A stretch of 45,441 nt of DNA from Tichowtungia sp964398915 (GTDB taxonomy: Bacteria > Verrucomicrobiota > Kiritimatiellia > Kiritimatiellales > Tichowtungiaceae), in contig CAYNOR010000016.1 of the NCBI GenBank assembly GCA_964398915.1, forward strand, positions 1 to 45,441, written 5' to 3'. Shown here in pieces: positions 24,476 through 34,354 of this stretch. Within the stretch, counting starts at the first letter, position 1; each line of letters opens with the position of its first letter. The translations under genes and the position numbers were made by a program. The notes under the pieces are model-generated. The model saw only the letters and a list, made by a program, of their open reading frames with translations, was not told the origin of the DNA and did not search any database.

Positions 24476-25203
24476 GGACTTTTTTTGCACTCTGGCGGCG
24501 GGAGCTGTCTGCGCTTTTTCTTTCGCCCATTGCCTATGTGATGTTGATGTTTTTCCTGCTGGTGACCGGTTGCGGCTTTTACTGGCTGGTGAAAGAAAAT
24601 ATGGAAGTGATGCGTTCGGTGCAGGGGCTGATGGTGGTTATTTGGGCTTGTATGCTGATTGTGGTTCCCGTTCTCACTATGCGTACGTTTGCTGAGGAGC
24701 GTAAAAACGGTACGTTTGAAACGATGATGACGGCTCCGGTCAGGGATTCAACGGTAGTTGCCGCCAAGTTTTCCGGCGTTTTGGTTTTCTTTATGTTGAT
24801 GTGTGCTCCTACGCTGCTTTATCTGGTGATTGTCCGCTGGCTGGCGCCGGAAGCGGCGCATTTGATTGATGCGGCGCCGATTGCCGGCGGATATTTGATG
24901 GTTGGTCTGATTGCCTCCGCTTTTATTGCGCTCGGGATGCTGGCCTCGGCACTGACTTCTAATCAGATTATTGCGGCGATTTCGACTTTCTCGGTGATGA
25001 GTATTCTCTTTTTCGGCGGGCTCTTTGAGCCGCATCTTTCAAAAAACCCGATGGTGCGTGAAGTGGGCGGGTATCTTTCTTCGGCGCTCCATCTGATGGA
25101 ATCGGCGCGCGGGGTTTTTGATTCGCGTGCGGTGGTGCTTTATCTGAGCGCAACCGTTTTCTTTCTTTTTATAACCGTTAAGGCGGTCGAAGCCCGGCGG
25201 TAG
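24472..25203 (+). CDS. ABC-2 type permease (GldF-like)
   Basis: A 243-residue membrane protein with six hydrophobic segments and the ABC-2 motif MRTFAEERKNGTFETMMTAPV between helices 2 and 3. It starts inside the stop of the ATPase gene, so the two are translationally coupled. It resembles NosY/GldF-type permeases that work with GldA-like ATPases and a separate GldG-like extracytoplasmic subunit, encoded next. Confidence 0.9.
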   Translation: MRTFFALWRRELSALFLSPIAYVMLMFFLLVTGCGFYWLVKENMEVMRSVQGLMVVIWACMLIVVPVLTMRTFAEERKNGTFETMMTAPVRDSTVVAAKFSGVLVFFMLMCAPTLLYLVIVRWLAPEAAHLIDAAPIAGGYLMVGLIASAFIALGMLASALTSNQIIAAISTFSVMSILFFGGLFEPHLSKNPMVREVGGYLSSALHLMESARGVFDSRAVVLYLSATVFFLFITVKAVEARR

Positions 25204-25300
25204 GGAATGGCGTAGTGGAATACCGGATGAATGGATTATTGAAAAACGAAAGAAGCTTCTGAAAAACTGATTGCCAATATCCAATAACAAATAACGAATA
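25204..25300. repeat. Degenerate repeat filling the permease-gldG spacer
   Basis: TGGCGTAGTGGAATACCGG and GAATGGATTATTG on the left are followed by CCAATATCCAATAACAAA and AACGAATAAC on the right. It is low-complexity text of the same type as 8243-8330. No gene or clear terminator is visible in these 100 bases. Confidence 0.45.
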
Positions 25301-25306
25301 ACTCTC

Positions 25307-26749
25307 ATGATGAAAAACCGCAGACATCGTTTATGGATTACACTCAGTACCGGGGCCGCCCTGCTACTGGCGCTGGCCGTCGCGCTGATGGTTAATTACC
25401 TTTCTTTCCGCCACTATTACCGCGAGGACTGGAGCCGTACGCAGCTCTATAAACTTTCATCCAAAACAACCGGTCTTTTGGAGAGTCTGGATAAGCCGAT
25501 CGAAGTAACAGTGTTCTTCCAGCCCGGGAATGTGCTGTATGAAGACATTCACAATCTGTTGCGTGAGTACCGGTTTCACAGCACCCGCCTGAATATCCAG
25601 TGGGTTGATCCGGATCGAGACATTTCACAGACTGAAGAGTTGGCGGTAAAATATCAGGTAACCGATCCGAATGTGGTCGTTTTTGACTGCGAAGGTCGCA
25701 GTAAATATGTCCGCATTGACGAAATTGCGAATATCGATGCTTCCAGCGGCGTTGATCGTATTACTTCGTTCAAGGGAGAGCTGGCCTTTTCATCCGCTAT
25801 TCAGGGTGTGGTTCAGAAAACCGTTCCGGTAGTTTATTTCCTGACCGGACATGGTGAGCGCGATATCAGCAATTTTGACCGGCGGATCGGGTTCTCCAGT
25901 GCTGCTCAGTTGATCGAGCGCGATAATATTGACGTGAAGCCGCTGCTGCTGAGCACCGTAAAGCAGATTCCTGCCGATTGCGGCGCGCTGATCGTGGCAG
26001 GCGCTTCGCAAAGTATGTCGAAAGCAGAAGCAGATATGATTTCCGTCTGGCTGCGTCGCAGCGGACGGTTGATGGTGCTGACGGATGCAGGACAGTCTTC
26101 GGGGTTGGAAAAGATGCTGCAGGAGTGGGGCGTTCTGTTGCACAATGATATTGTAATGGATCCGGATCGCACCTTAACGGGCCGCGAAGTTTTTGTGTCG
26201 GCCTATAACCGTCATCCCATCACCGCAAAGCTTGGAACTACGGCGGCCATTTTTCATATGCCGCGTGCGGTCGAGCCCGATTATACGCAACCTAAAACCG
26301 TTTCTGCTGACCGGCCTCAGGTGACTCCGCTGGCACTTTCCTCTAAAAACAGCTGGTCGGAAGCACAACAGGACCAGATGCCTGCCAAATATGATAAAGG
26401 CACAGATGATCTGCCTGGCCCTGTTTCCATGGCGGTCGCCGTCGAGAAAGGGGATACCACGGGGTTGCTTGATATGAAACTTCGTCCATCGCGGCTGGTC
26501 GTTTTTGGCGATTCCGGTTTTGTCTCCAACAGTGGATTGACCGGCGGGGATACCAGTCTGTTTATGAGTTCACTTAACTGGCTGCTCGACAGGGAACAGC
26601 TGATGGCTATTTCGCCGAAAAAAGTGGACGATACCCGGCTTAAGTTAACGCGCGACAAAATTCACATCCTGGCCTGGAGTACAGTCGGCATTATTCCGGC
26701 ACTAGCCGCTTTGTTCGGTACGGCACTGTGGTTCCGGAGAAGAAAATAG
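25307..26749 (+). CDS. GldG-like ABC transporter auxiliary protein
   Basis: A 480-residue protein. It has an N-terminal transmembrane helix (about 10-32), then a GldG/ABC_transp_aux soluble domain on the far side of the membrane (LDKPIEVTVFFQPGN, DPDRDISQTEELAVKY, VYFLTGHGERDI, and ADCGALIVAGASQSMSKAEA). A second helix follows at the C-terminus (about 455-475) before a short basic tail. This layout is standard for the family. There is no good Shine-Dalgarno before the double ATG, so the start could be 25307 or 25310. Confidence 0.87.
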   Translation: MMKNRRHRLWITLSTGAALLLALAVALMVNYLSFRHYYREDWSRTQLYKLSSKTTGLLESLDKPIEVTVFFQPGNVLYEDIHNLLREYRFHSTRLNIQWVDPDRDISQTEELAVKYQVTDPNVVVFDCEGRSKYVRIDEIANIDASSGVDRITSFKGELAFSSAIQGVVQKTVPVVYFLTGHGERDISNFDRRIGFSSAAQLIERDNIDVKPLLLSTVKQIPADCGALIVAGASQSMSKAEADMISVWLRRSGRLMVLTDAGQSSGLEKMLQEWGVLLHNDIVMDPDRTLTGREVFVSAYNRHPITAKLGTTAAIFHMPRAVEPDYTQPKTVSADRPQVTPLALSSKNSWSEAQQDQMPAKYDKGTDDLPGPVSMAVAVEKGDTTGLLDMKLRPSRLVVFGDSGFVSNSGLTGGDTSLFMSSLNWLLDREQLMAISPKKVDDTRLKLTRDKIHILAWSTVGIIPALAALFGTALWFRRRK

Positions 26750-26753
26750 CTTC

Positions 26754-28532
26754 ATGAAAAACAAAGTTACTAACTGGATGCTTCTGCTCAGCGCCGTTCT
26801 TCTCGGCGGGTTTATCATGATCTTTGAGCGAGGTAGCGAAAACTCTCATCAACAGGCGCAACGTACACGTACTGTTTTCTCGGTTTATCCGGAAAGCATC
26901 GAGCAGATTTTATTGGAGCGTGACGGCATTCAGATTGAGTGTACAAAAATTGCCGGAGTCTGGCGGCTCACCAAGCCGGCTGATGCGCCGGTTGACTCCG
27001 GTATGGTTGAAAAAATGATCGCCGGGTTAACGCGCGTCGAGCGCGGAGAACTGATCACAGCGGAAACACTTCGCGAGCGGAACCTCACTCCGTCCGCCTA
27101 TGGCTTTGATGCCCCGCGGGCACGTATCACGTTTAAAAACAACCGAGGTATCTTCACCTGGCTTGTCGGCCGTGATGCGCCGGTCGGGAAAACACTTTAC
27201 GTTATGCTCGCAGGCGGCGGAGATATTATCGCCGCGCCGCGGACGTTGATTAATTTGATCCCGAAAGATCCGTCTTGGATTCGTGACCGCACGCTGTTCT
27301 CCGGCGAAATTGCCGCAGTGCGCGGACTGGATCTGCGTCGAACCGGCGGATTTCTCCAGTTGCGGCAACCGGAAAATAACGGTTGGGTAATGCAGCAGCC
27401 GTATGCAGGCCGTGTTGACAGCCAGTCGATGCACACCTTGCTTGGGAAAATATTTTCCGGGAGCATCCTGGATTTCATCAGCGATGAAAAGGCCGATTTG
27501 ACCGCTTATGGTCTGGGAAAGCCTGCCTATGAACTGACGGTTTTTATGCAGGATGAGCGGACGCAAACACTGCTCATAGGCAAGCCGTTGTCTGATAAGC
27601 CGGAAACCCGCTACGCCAAACGGGTTGAGAGCGATTCTGTTTTTACCGTTCCAACTGAGTGGGTCAAAGAGTGTGAAGTAGATGCGGGCCCGTTACGCAG
27701 CCGTCAGGTGCTGGGCTTTCAAGCTGATCGCATCACCGCTATCCAGCTTATCTGCGGCGAACAGCAGATCGGGCTTCTTCGCACCAATACGCAGTGGCAG
27801 GTCGTTCGGCCCGTGCGCTGGGATGCCGATGCAGAACAGGCAGATGCGGTTTTGAAAGCGCTGGCCGGGGCTGTCGTTGAGGACTTTATTGATACACCTG
27901 CGAGTGAACAGATTGCTCAGATGGGCGCGGCACCGTGGAAAGCGATTCTGATTGCCGACGGGAAGACGAACACATTGAACATCGGCAATTCCGGCACCAA
28001 TGGGCTGCGGCTGGTCCAGTGTAATGAAGAGCCTTTATTTTTCTCGGTAAAGGGCGGTATCGTTCACGACACCTTTGTTGATCCGCTTTTTTACCGCAGC
28101 CGGACGGTGCTTGAAATCAATCCGGCGCTGATCCAGAAAATTACCGCACAAAGCCGCGGAGCGGAGCAGTCAGTATTTAAAATGGACACCGGAGCCTTCG
28201 CTTCCAGTCTGCACGACCGGCATGTCAATGCCGGTGCGTTGACGGATATCATGTGGGCACTTAATGACCTGCGGGCTGAGCGTTATGTGGATTTTAATCC
28301 GGTTTCTCTTACACCGTATGAGCTGGATCCTCCGCAATCGACACTGACGGTCACACTCAGTGACACCAATGTTATCGGCCGCATGGTGCTGCTCGGCGGG
28401 AAAACAGGGGACGGACGGTTCGCCATGATTCAGGGTCAGAATATCGTCTTTGTGGTTCCTGAAAAAACTGCGCAAACTTTAACCCGTGAATTGACGGTGC
28501 CCATTGAAAAACAAGTTGAAGAAATCAAGTAG
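26754..28532 (+). CDS. DUF4340 domain protein
   Basis: A 592-residue protein with an N-terminal membrane anchor (about 8-24). Repeated DUF4340 units follow, with the pattern V..I.L...G..I....I.GVWRL..P, VERGELI, YGFDAPRARITFKN and a later YELDPPQSTLTVTL. DUF4340 proteins are membrane-anchored extracytoplasmic proteins nearly always encoded beside GldG-like ABC genes. It starts 4 bases after the gldG-like gene. The biochemical role is unknown. Confidence 0.87.
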   Translation: MKNKVTNWMLLLSAVLLGGFIMIFERGSENSHQQAQRTRTVFSVYPESIEQILLERDGIQIECTKIAGVWRLTKPADAPVDSGMVEKMIAGLTRVERGELITAETLRERNLTPSAYGFDAPRARITFKNNRGIFTWLVGRDAPVGKTLYVMLAGGGDIIAAPRTLINLIPKDPSWIRDRTLFSGEIAAVRGLDLRRTGGFLQLRQPENNGWVMQQPYAGRVDSQSMHTLLGKIFSGSILDFISDEKADLTAYGLGKPAYELTVFMQDERTQTLLIGKPLSDKPETRYAKRVESDSVFTVPTEWVKECEVDAGPLRSRQVLGFQADRITAIQLICGEQQIGLLRTNTQWQVVRPVRWDADAEQADAVLKALAGAVVEDFIDTPASEQIAQMGAAPWKAILIADGKTNTLNIGNSGTNGLRLVQCNEEPLFFSVKGGIVHDTFVDPLFYRSRTVLEINPALIQKITAQSRGAEQSVFKMDTGAFASSLHDRHVNAGALTDIMWALNDLRAERYVDFNPVSLTPYELDPPQSTLTVTLSDTNVIGRMVLLGGKTGDGRFAMIQGQNIVFVVPEKTAQTLTRELTVPIEKQVEEIK

Positions 28533-30954
28533 CTTTAATCCGGCGGCGGTCCGGTCGGGAAAACGCTGGTTGCATCTGTTCCGTTTGGCGGGATTCGCGC
28601 TGGGGCTTTCTGTTCTGCTGGCTCTTTTTGCGCTGCTGGTCGTTGGGTTGCCATCCCGGTTGACGCATCGTATTACCGCGCAGTTTCAGGCGTCAGGCGT
28701 TCCGCTACAGGTTCAGTCGATCCGGCTTTCTATGCATCGCGGGCTGGTATTAAACAACGCCCGGCTATACAGCAATTCCCCCGACGATTTACAGCCGCTC
28801 CTGAGCGCCAAAAAAATATATATTCTGCCATGGCCGGTTGATTGGAAAAATCCTGCGCAAAGCGGCTGGCGTCTCAAAATATTTGTTCGCGATCTCGGTG
28901 TTTCTCTAGGCAAGCCGTGGGAAAGCGTACTAACGGAGAAACATCCGTTTCGTACCGTCAGCAAGCTTAATGCCACGGTAACAGTTGCGCCGAACCGCAT
29001 TACCGTTGAAAATGCCGACTTACGCTGGGGAGGGATGTTGATCACCATAAATGGCGCCGCCGCCTTTTCGGCTGCTGGTGGAGAAGCCGCTCAACAGGAT
29101 CCGGCTGATTTCCGCGGCCGTGCCGCCAAGGCGGTAGACGCATTGAGCCGGCTGAAATGTGAGAAGCCGCCGCAGCTCAACCTCACGTTTAATTTCGATG
29201 GCGCCCGGCCGTCAGAAACCTTTTTGGATGCAGTTCTGACGGCCGAAGGACTCTCTTTTGGCGACCGTATTTATAAGCAACTCTGCGGCACTGTAGGTTA
29301 TCGCGATTGCACATGGACGTGTACTGAGTTGCAGCTGGTTCGGTCGGATCTTGAAAAAATTATTTTGCGCGGCGCCATTAATCTGGAGAGCAGTAATGCG
29401 CAGGTGACCGTTGAGAACACCTTGTCAGCTACAGACCTCTTCGGGCTTTTGCCGGACGATGCAAAGTCTGCCGTTGCACAAACCGGAGTCAAACCCTATG
29501 GACGATTCGACTTCATCGCTTCGCTCGGCCCTTCGCCGTACAATGTGCTGACTGAAAAAGTCGACATACAGGTGCAGCAGGCGCATTTAAAACGTCACGA
29601 TCTAACACTGGATCCGCTTTCTTTTCGTTTAGTTCGAGAAGGCGGGCGGGTTGAAGTAAAAGACATCCTGGCTCGCATCAACGGCGGGCCGTTTGCCGGA
29701 TGGTTCAACTACGATTTAACGTCCAAAGCCTGGACAGCCAACGCGCAACTTCAATGTGCTCCGGGCCCCGTCTGCATGCTTGCTGAAGATCAGAACCTGA
29801 TGGATTTTATCAGCCGGTTTCATTTTCCTGCCGAGCAGCCAAGAGGCGATCTGACTATTTCACAAGCCGGCTCCGATGAGCCGCTGGTTATCGCCGGTAC
29901 GCTGGCCGGCGATCATTTTGCCTGCGGCGGTGTACCCATCGGGCATTTTGAAACATTTATGGTTTACTCTAACCGGGTGCTCGACCTCACCCCGCTGCAC
30001 GTCATTCGCGATAAGGAACAGTTTGACGGCAGCGTGCAGGTGGATTTTGCACGCGAACTTGCTTTTTTTAATGTCACAAACAGTTTTCCGCCGGCCGATG
30101 TCGCCCGCGCACTCGCGCCGGAAGAACGCACCGTCCTTGAACAATTCCGCTTCAACGGGCCGATAAATGCGGCAGGCCGCGGGCAGCTGGACTATGGCCA
30201 TTGGACTAATCATAATTTTTCAGGGACTTTTTCTGCGGAAAATATTGGCATGGGGAAAGTTCAGGCATCTATTTTTAATACCGAGATTAAGGGGCTGGGT
30301 ACACAGCTCGCCTTTACAAATGCCTCCATTCAGCTCTACAGCGGTTTTGCTGAAGGCTCTGCCGAGTTCGATATCTTTCTCAAGGACGGGGCCGCCCCGT
30401 ACCGGATAGGCGCCCGTATCGTTGGAGTCGATCTGGCGCAGGTGCTTAGCCAGGTTTCCGCCAGCGATTACGGGCGAACGCGCGGACAACTTTCCGCCAC
30501 GTTGAACTGTACCGCAGATGCCAAAGCAGGGTTTTGGAAATCCGTGCGCGGTTCCGGCCGGATTGAAGTGAAGGAAGGACGGTTGGCCGAGGTGCCGCTG
30601 TTTGGCGGATTCTCGCGGCTGACCCAGTCCGCCTTTCCAGGTTTCAATTTATTTTCTTTAACCGCCTTCTTGGCCGACTACGAACTGCATGATGGTGCTG
30701 TTTGGAGCGATAATGCGCAGCTTGGCGGCACACTTGTCAGCGCACGCGGACGTGGGAACTATTCACCGGTAACCGGCCTCAACTTTATCGTGGCGGCTGA
30801 GCCGTTACGGCAGATAGACGGCGGGGATAAAGAAAGAAACCAGCTTCAGCGTCTGGCCGCAACGGCGCTTAAAGAGGGCACCGCGCCGTTATTCCGTCTG
30901 TTGGAATTCAAGCTGGAAGGGCCTCTCGAAAAGCCCGAGTGGGGGCTTCGTTAA
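28504..30954 (+). CDS. Large AsmA-like membrane-anchored protein
   Basis: An 816-residue protein with an N-terminal transmembrane helix (about 25-50, FALGLSVLLALFALLVVGL). A long beta-rich region with AsmA/DUF3971 style follows, including the C-terminal RGSGRIEVKEGRLAEVPLFGGFSRL and ATALKEGTAPLFRLLEFKLEG, typical of AsmA-like C-terminal domains. Such proteins shuttle or organise lipids between membranes. No ATG is available near the start. The TTG at 28504 gives a 29-base overlap with the DUF4340 gene; TTG at 28516 is an alternative. Linkage to the Gld-like ABC cluster suggests an envelope function. Confidence 0.75.
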   Translation: MKNKLKKSSSFNPAAVRSGKRWLHLFRLAGFALGLSVLLALFALLVVGLPSRLTHRITAQFQASGVPLQVQSIRLSMHRGLVLNNARLYSNSPDDLQPLLSAKKIYILPWPVDWKNPAQSGWRLKIFVRDLGVSLGKPWESVLTEKHPFRTVSKLNATVTVAPNRITVENADLRWGGMLITINGAAAFSAAGGEAAQQDPADFRGRAAKAVDALSRLKCEKPPQLNLTFNFDGARPSETFLDAVLTAEGLSFGDRIYKQLCGTVGYRDCTWTCTELQLVRSDLEKIILRGAINLESSNAQVTVENTLSATDLFGLLPDDAKSAVAQTGVKPYGRFDFIASLGPSPYNVLTEKVDIQVQQAHLKRHDLTLDPLSFRLVREGGRVEVKDILARINGGPFAGWFNYDLTSKAWTANAQLQCAPGPVCMLAEDQNLMDFISRFHFPAEQPRGDLTISQAGSDEPLVIAGTLAGDHFACGGVPIGHFETFMVYSNRVLDLTPLHVIRDKEQFDGSVQVDFARELAFFNVTNSFPPADVARALAPEERTVLEQFRFNGPINAAGRGQLDYGHWTNHNFSGTFSAENIGMGKVQASIFNTEIKGLGTQLAFTNASIQLYSGFAEGSAEFDIFLKDGAAPYRIGARIVGVDLAQVLSQVSASDYGRTRGQLSATLNCTADAKAGFWKSVRGSGRIEVKEGRLAEVPLFGGFSRLTQSAFPGFNLFSLTAFLADYELHDGAVWSDNAQLGGTLVSARGRGNYSPVTGLNFIVAAEPLRQIDGGDKERNQLQRLAATALKEGTAPLFRLLEFKLEGPLEKPEWGLR

Positions 30955-30995
30955 CAGGCCTGAGAAACTGCCGGTTTTGCACGGACGTTCTAAAG

Positions 30996-31023
30996 AAAAA
31001 TAATTTCCCGGGAAATTATTTTT
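30996..31023. terminator. Bidirectional terminator, perfect 28-bp palindrome
   Basis: AAAAATAATTTCCC (30996-31009) followed by its exact inverse GGGAAATTATTTTT (31010-31023), so either strand yields a stem with an A-run before and a T-run after. It lies between convergent genes, and the helicase stop codon (31016-31018) is inside it. Confidence 0.85.
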
Positions 31024-32725
31024 TCCAGTGGCCGTGCGGCTTTTTCGGTTTGTCCTTCGGACTGTAGGGGTGGGCTGCGCGTTTTTCATCACGTTTCGCG
31101 GGATTGCCTGCACCAGCCATCGCCACGCTGACCGGACGGCCTTCAAAATCGACATGACCCTTAGCAAAGCTGTCAATTACACTTTGCGCGGTGTCGCGCG
31201 GCACTTCGAAATAGGCCTGCATCTTTACGATATTGATGCGACCGATCTCGACGCTGCTGTTGCGGTCGGCGACATTAACCAGATTCATGAGCTGCTTGGG
31301 GCTCAGCCCGTTGAGCTTGCCTGCATTCATGACCAGCTCAACCATATTGCCGGCGGCGGTCTGCTTTTTGCGCGCCGCGTGGCCAACGGCTTCGTGAACG
31401 GCTTCGGAACTGATGTCAGATTCTTTGCTGTAGTAATCCAGCATGCGTTGCAGTTCGAGCGAAGCAAAACGGCGCAGGAGTTCTTCGCGTGAAATGCTTT
31501 CGAGGCTCTTGCTGAGCGCCGGCAGGATTTCATCAATCAATCCCGGCTCAGGCGAGACCTGGTTCAGGCGATCAATCAGGCCCAGCAGGCGTGCTTCGCA
31601 GATATTTGCACCTGTCGGCACGGTGCGCTGTAGGAATTTACGCCCGAGCTCTTTTTCGATGCATTTCACTTTATAGTGCTCGCGCATGTTGATCAGGGCG
31701 ATTGAAACCCCGGTTTTTCCGGCACGTCCGGTGCGTCCGCTGCGGTGGGTATAGCTGCCGAGATCGTCAGGCAGGCTGTAATTAATTACATGCGTCAGAT
31801 CATTCACATCCAGACCGCGCGCGGCCACATCGGTGGCGACCAGCATCTGCAGTTCGCGGGCACGGAACTTTTTCATCACCCGGTCGCGCTGCTGCTGCGT
31901 CAGGTCACCGTGCAGTGGTTCGGCGTTGTAGCCGTCTTTGCTGAGGTGATCGGCGATATCCTGAGTCTCCTGCCGTGTGCGGCAAAAGACAATCCCGTAC
32001 ATCGACGGATAAAAATCGGCGAGCCGCTTCAGTGCGCGGTAGCGATCTTTGGCATGAACAACCAGATATTCATGGCTGACGTTTTCGGCTCCGGCATTGC
32101 GGGTTCCGACGGTGATTTCTTCCGGATTGACCATGTACTTTTTGGCGATGGCTGCCACCTGTCGCGGCATGGTGGCCGAAAACAGCAGAGTCTGTGCGCC
32201 TTCAGGCACCTCTGAAAGAATCGTTTCGAGATCTTCTTCAAATCCCATATTGAGCATTTCATCGGCTTCATCGAGAACGACGCGTTTGATTCTAGAAAAA
32301 TCGGCACGTTTACGGCGCAGCAGGTCGACCATGCGGCCCGGCGTGGCCACGACGATATCAACGCCGCGCACCATAGCCGAAAGCTGCGGCTTGATATCCG
32401 CTCCGCCGTAGACGGCCAGAATGCGGACGCCACGCGCACAGGTTGCGAAATTCTGGAGGTCGCGGGCGATCTGCATGCAGAGTTCGCGCGTTGGACAAAG
32501 AATCAGCGCCTGCGGTGTTTTAATTCCCGTATCAAGCATTTGCAGCACGGGCAGACCGAACGCCGCCGTTTTACCTGTGCCGGTCTGGGCCAGTGCGACG
32601 AGGTCGCGGCCGTTGTTGAGAATCGCCGGAATAACCGCCGCCTGGACAGGCGTCGGGGTTTCGAAACCAAGGCGGGAAATGCCTTCGAGTAATTCGGAGC
32701 TAAGCCCCAATTCAGTAAACTTCAT
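31016..32725 (-). CDS. deaD: DEAD-box RNA helicase with DbpA-type RNA-binding domain
   Basis: An ATP-dependent RNA helicase, probably in ribosome assembly or cold adaptation. The 569-residue protein has the Q motif (FETPTPVQ), motif I AQTGTGKT, Ia PTREL, DEAD (VVLDEADEML), SAT (LFSATMP), and motifs V and VI (ATDVAARGLDV, HRSGRTGRAGKTG). A helical linker and a DbpA-type RNA-binding domain with SVEIGRINIVKMQAYFEV follow, then a basic tail ending GHWKK. This is the CsdA/DeaD layout. ATG 32725 was chosen because the family starts a few residues before FTELGL; ATG 32737 is also possible. Confidence 0.9.
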   Translation of the reverse strand: MKFTELGLSSELLEGISRLGFETPTPVQAAVIPAILNNGRDLVALAQTGTGKTAAFGLPVLQMLDTGIKTPQALILCPTRELCMQIARDLQNFATCARGVRILAVYGGADIKPQLSAMVRGVDIVVATPGRMVDLLRRKRADFSRIKRVVLDEADEMLNMGFEEDLETILSEVPEGAQTLLFSATMPRQVAAIAKKYMVNPEEITVGTRNAGAENVSHEYLVVHAKDRYRALKRLADFYPSMYGIVFCRTRQETQDIADHLSKDGYNAEPLHGDLTQQQRDRVMKKFRARELQMLVATDVAARGLDVNDLTHVINYSLPDDLGSYTHRSGRTGRAGKTGVSIALINMREHYKVKCIEKELGRKFLQRTVPTGANICEARLLGLIDRLNQVSPEPGLIDEILPALSKSLESISREELLRRFASLELQRMLDYYSKESDISSEAVHEAVGHAARKKQTAAGNMVELVMNAGKLNGLSPKQLMNLVNVADRNSSVEIGRINIVKMQAYFEVPRDTAQSVIDSFAKGHVDFEGRPVSVAMAGAGNPAKRDEKRAAHPYSPKDKPKKPHGHWKK

Positions 32726-32908
32726 TGATACACCCATGTTTGTTGCAGGAACCCAAATACCGATCTTCATTCCTGCAAGTAAACACCGGGGCCTAAAAAG
32801 TTGAGGCGCGCGGAGGATGGGGTGGCGGCGGGTAAAGATCAATCAAAATTAACGTACAAAAACAACCGGGCCGATAAGGGATGGAATTTATACGCACAAA
32901 TCGTGCGG

Positions 32909-33991
32909 CTACCGTGAACGGTGACGACTGCGGGAGAGCCAGCCTTTTTTAATGAAAAGAGCGAACATAGACAGACCGAGGAACGTCATAAAGCCTAGAA
33001 CGGCGAAATAACCATTGCGGGTTTCCAGTTCCGGCATGTGTTTGAAGTTCATGCCGTATACGCCGGCAATAAAGGTGAGCGGAATGAAGATAGTGGAAAT
33101 AATCGTCAGCACCTTCATGATCTCATTCATCCGGTTGCTGATGGTGGAGAGATAAAAATCCATTAGGCTGGAATCCAGTTCGCGGCAGGTTTCGGCCAGA
33201 TCCAGAAGACGCACCGCATGGTCCTGACAGTCGCGCAGGTAAACCCGTGTGGCCTGAGTGATCAATGGCGATGCAGAGTTTACCAGCGCGCTGGCCATTT
33301 CGCGCACCGGCCAGAGTGTGCGACGCAGGGTCATCAGGTCGCGTTTAACCTCAAACAGCAGTGCGACAGACGATGAATCAGGATGCTTCAGAATGACTTC
33401 TTCCATGTCGTCGAGCCGTGTGTCGTAGGATTCCAGCAGTGGGAAATAGGCATCGATGATGGCATCGATCAGGGAGTAAAGCAGATAGTCGGCGCTCATA
33501 TTGCAGACCATTCCGCCTTTTTTACGGATGCGTTCGCGCACCGAGTCGAGGCAGTCGCCTTCGTTTTCCTGAAACGTCAGCACAAAGTCCGATCCGAGGA
33601 AGAAGCTGATCTGTTCCGAAAAGAGCTTTTCATCCTGCAGGTAAAGCATCCGCATGGCGGTGTAGAGATTGGTTTCGTAATTATCCACCTTGGAGCGCTG
33701 CCGCAGACTCACCACGTCTTCGAGTGCCAGCGGATGGAGTTTGAAAAGCTGGCCCAGATAGCGGAGTACGTTCTCGTCGCCCAGCCCGTCCACATTGACC
33801 CAGAGCACCTGATATTTGCCGACCAGATCATCCAGTTCGCGGACATCCTGAATACGCTTTTCCAGATATTGATCCGGCCCGTACGCCATCACCTGAATCA
33901 CCGGCTTCGGCCATGATGGATCAATGACCAGCGTGCCGGGAGTCATACCCGGCGTGCGCTTCGGTCTCAGCAAATGGCTTTTTCGTTTCAT
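32909..33991 (-). CDS. corA: CorA magnesium/cobalt transporter
   Basis: A homopentameric Mg2+ channel of the inner membrane. The 360-residue protein has the large cytoplasmic funnel domain, then two C-terminal transmembrane helices. The first helix ends with the signature YGMNFKHMPE; GMN is the selectivity-loop motif. Positive residues (LFIKKGWLSRSRHRSR) close the protein, as expected for CorA. The length and the QISFFLGSDFVLTFQE and RLDDMEEVILKHPD segments are typical. The 183-base spacer to the helicase gene is gene-free. Confidence 0.95.
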   Translation of the reverse strand: MKRKSHLLRPKRTPGMTPGTLVIDPSWPKPVIQVMAYGPDQYLEKRIQDVRELDDLVGKYQVLWVNVDGLGDENVLRYLGQLFKLHPLALEDVVSLRQRSKVDNYETNLYTAMRMLYLQDEKLFSEQISFFLGSDFVLTFQENEGDCLDSVRERIRKKGGMVCNMSADYLLYSLIDAIIDAYFPLLESYDTRLDDMEEVILKHPDSSSVALLFEVKRDLMTLRRTLWPVREMASALVNSASPLITQATRVYLRDCQDHAVRLLDLAETCRELDSSLMDFYLSTISNRMNEIMKVLTIISTIFIPLTFIAGVYGMNFKHMPELETRNGYFAVLGFMTFLGLSMFALFIKKGWLSRSRHRSR

Positions 33992-34015
33992 AAGAGCACC
34001 TTGATTTTCCGCTCG

Positions 34016-34354
34016 TTAAATATCCAGCACCAATCTTAGTCCGGCATCCACCTCGGCGGTTTTTGCCGCCGGTAACATAGAAATTTTTTCGGTCAGGCAG
34101 GCTTTATCCAGCGTAATAATTTGAGAAACATTCGCTACGGAATCCTTTGGTAGTCCTGTCCAGCGGTTTTTCAGCAAGACGTTTCCGGGGGCTTCGGACA
34201 GCCGCAGATTGGAGGTCAGTGCGACTGCAATAACGGTGGAAATACGGCTTTGATTGAAATCGTCCTGTTGCACGATGAGAACCGGTCTGCGATATCCCGG
34301 CTCGGAACCGTCAGGCGAGGGCAGATCCGCCCACCAGATTTCACCGCGCCGCAT
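34016..34354 (-). CDS. mazF: MazF/PemK-family toxin
   Basis: A predicted mRNA-cleaving endoribonuclease toxin, 112 residues. The family core is clear: MRRGEIWWADLP, GYRRPVLIVQQDDFNQS, TVIAVALTSN, GLPKDSVANVSQIITLDKACL. The catalytic Arg (of RRPVLI) and Ser/Thr positions are retained. The start codon directly abuts the antitoxin stop codon, the usual antitoxin-toxin order. No truncation is seen. Confidence 0.92.
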   Translation of the reverse strand: MRRGEIWWADLPSPDGSEPGYRRPVLIVQQDDFNQSRISTVIAVALTSNLRLSEAPGNVLLKNRWTGLPKDSVANVSQIITLDKACLTEKISMLPAAKTAEVDAGLRLVLDI

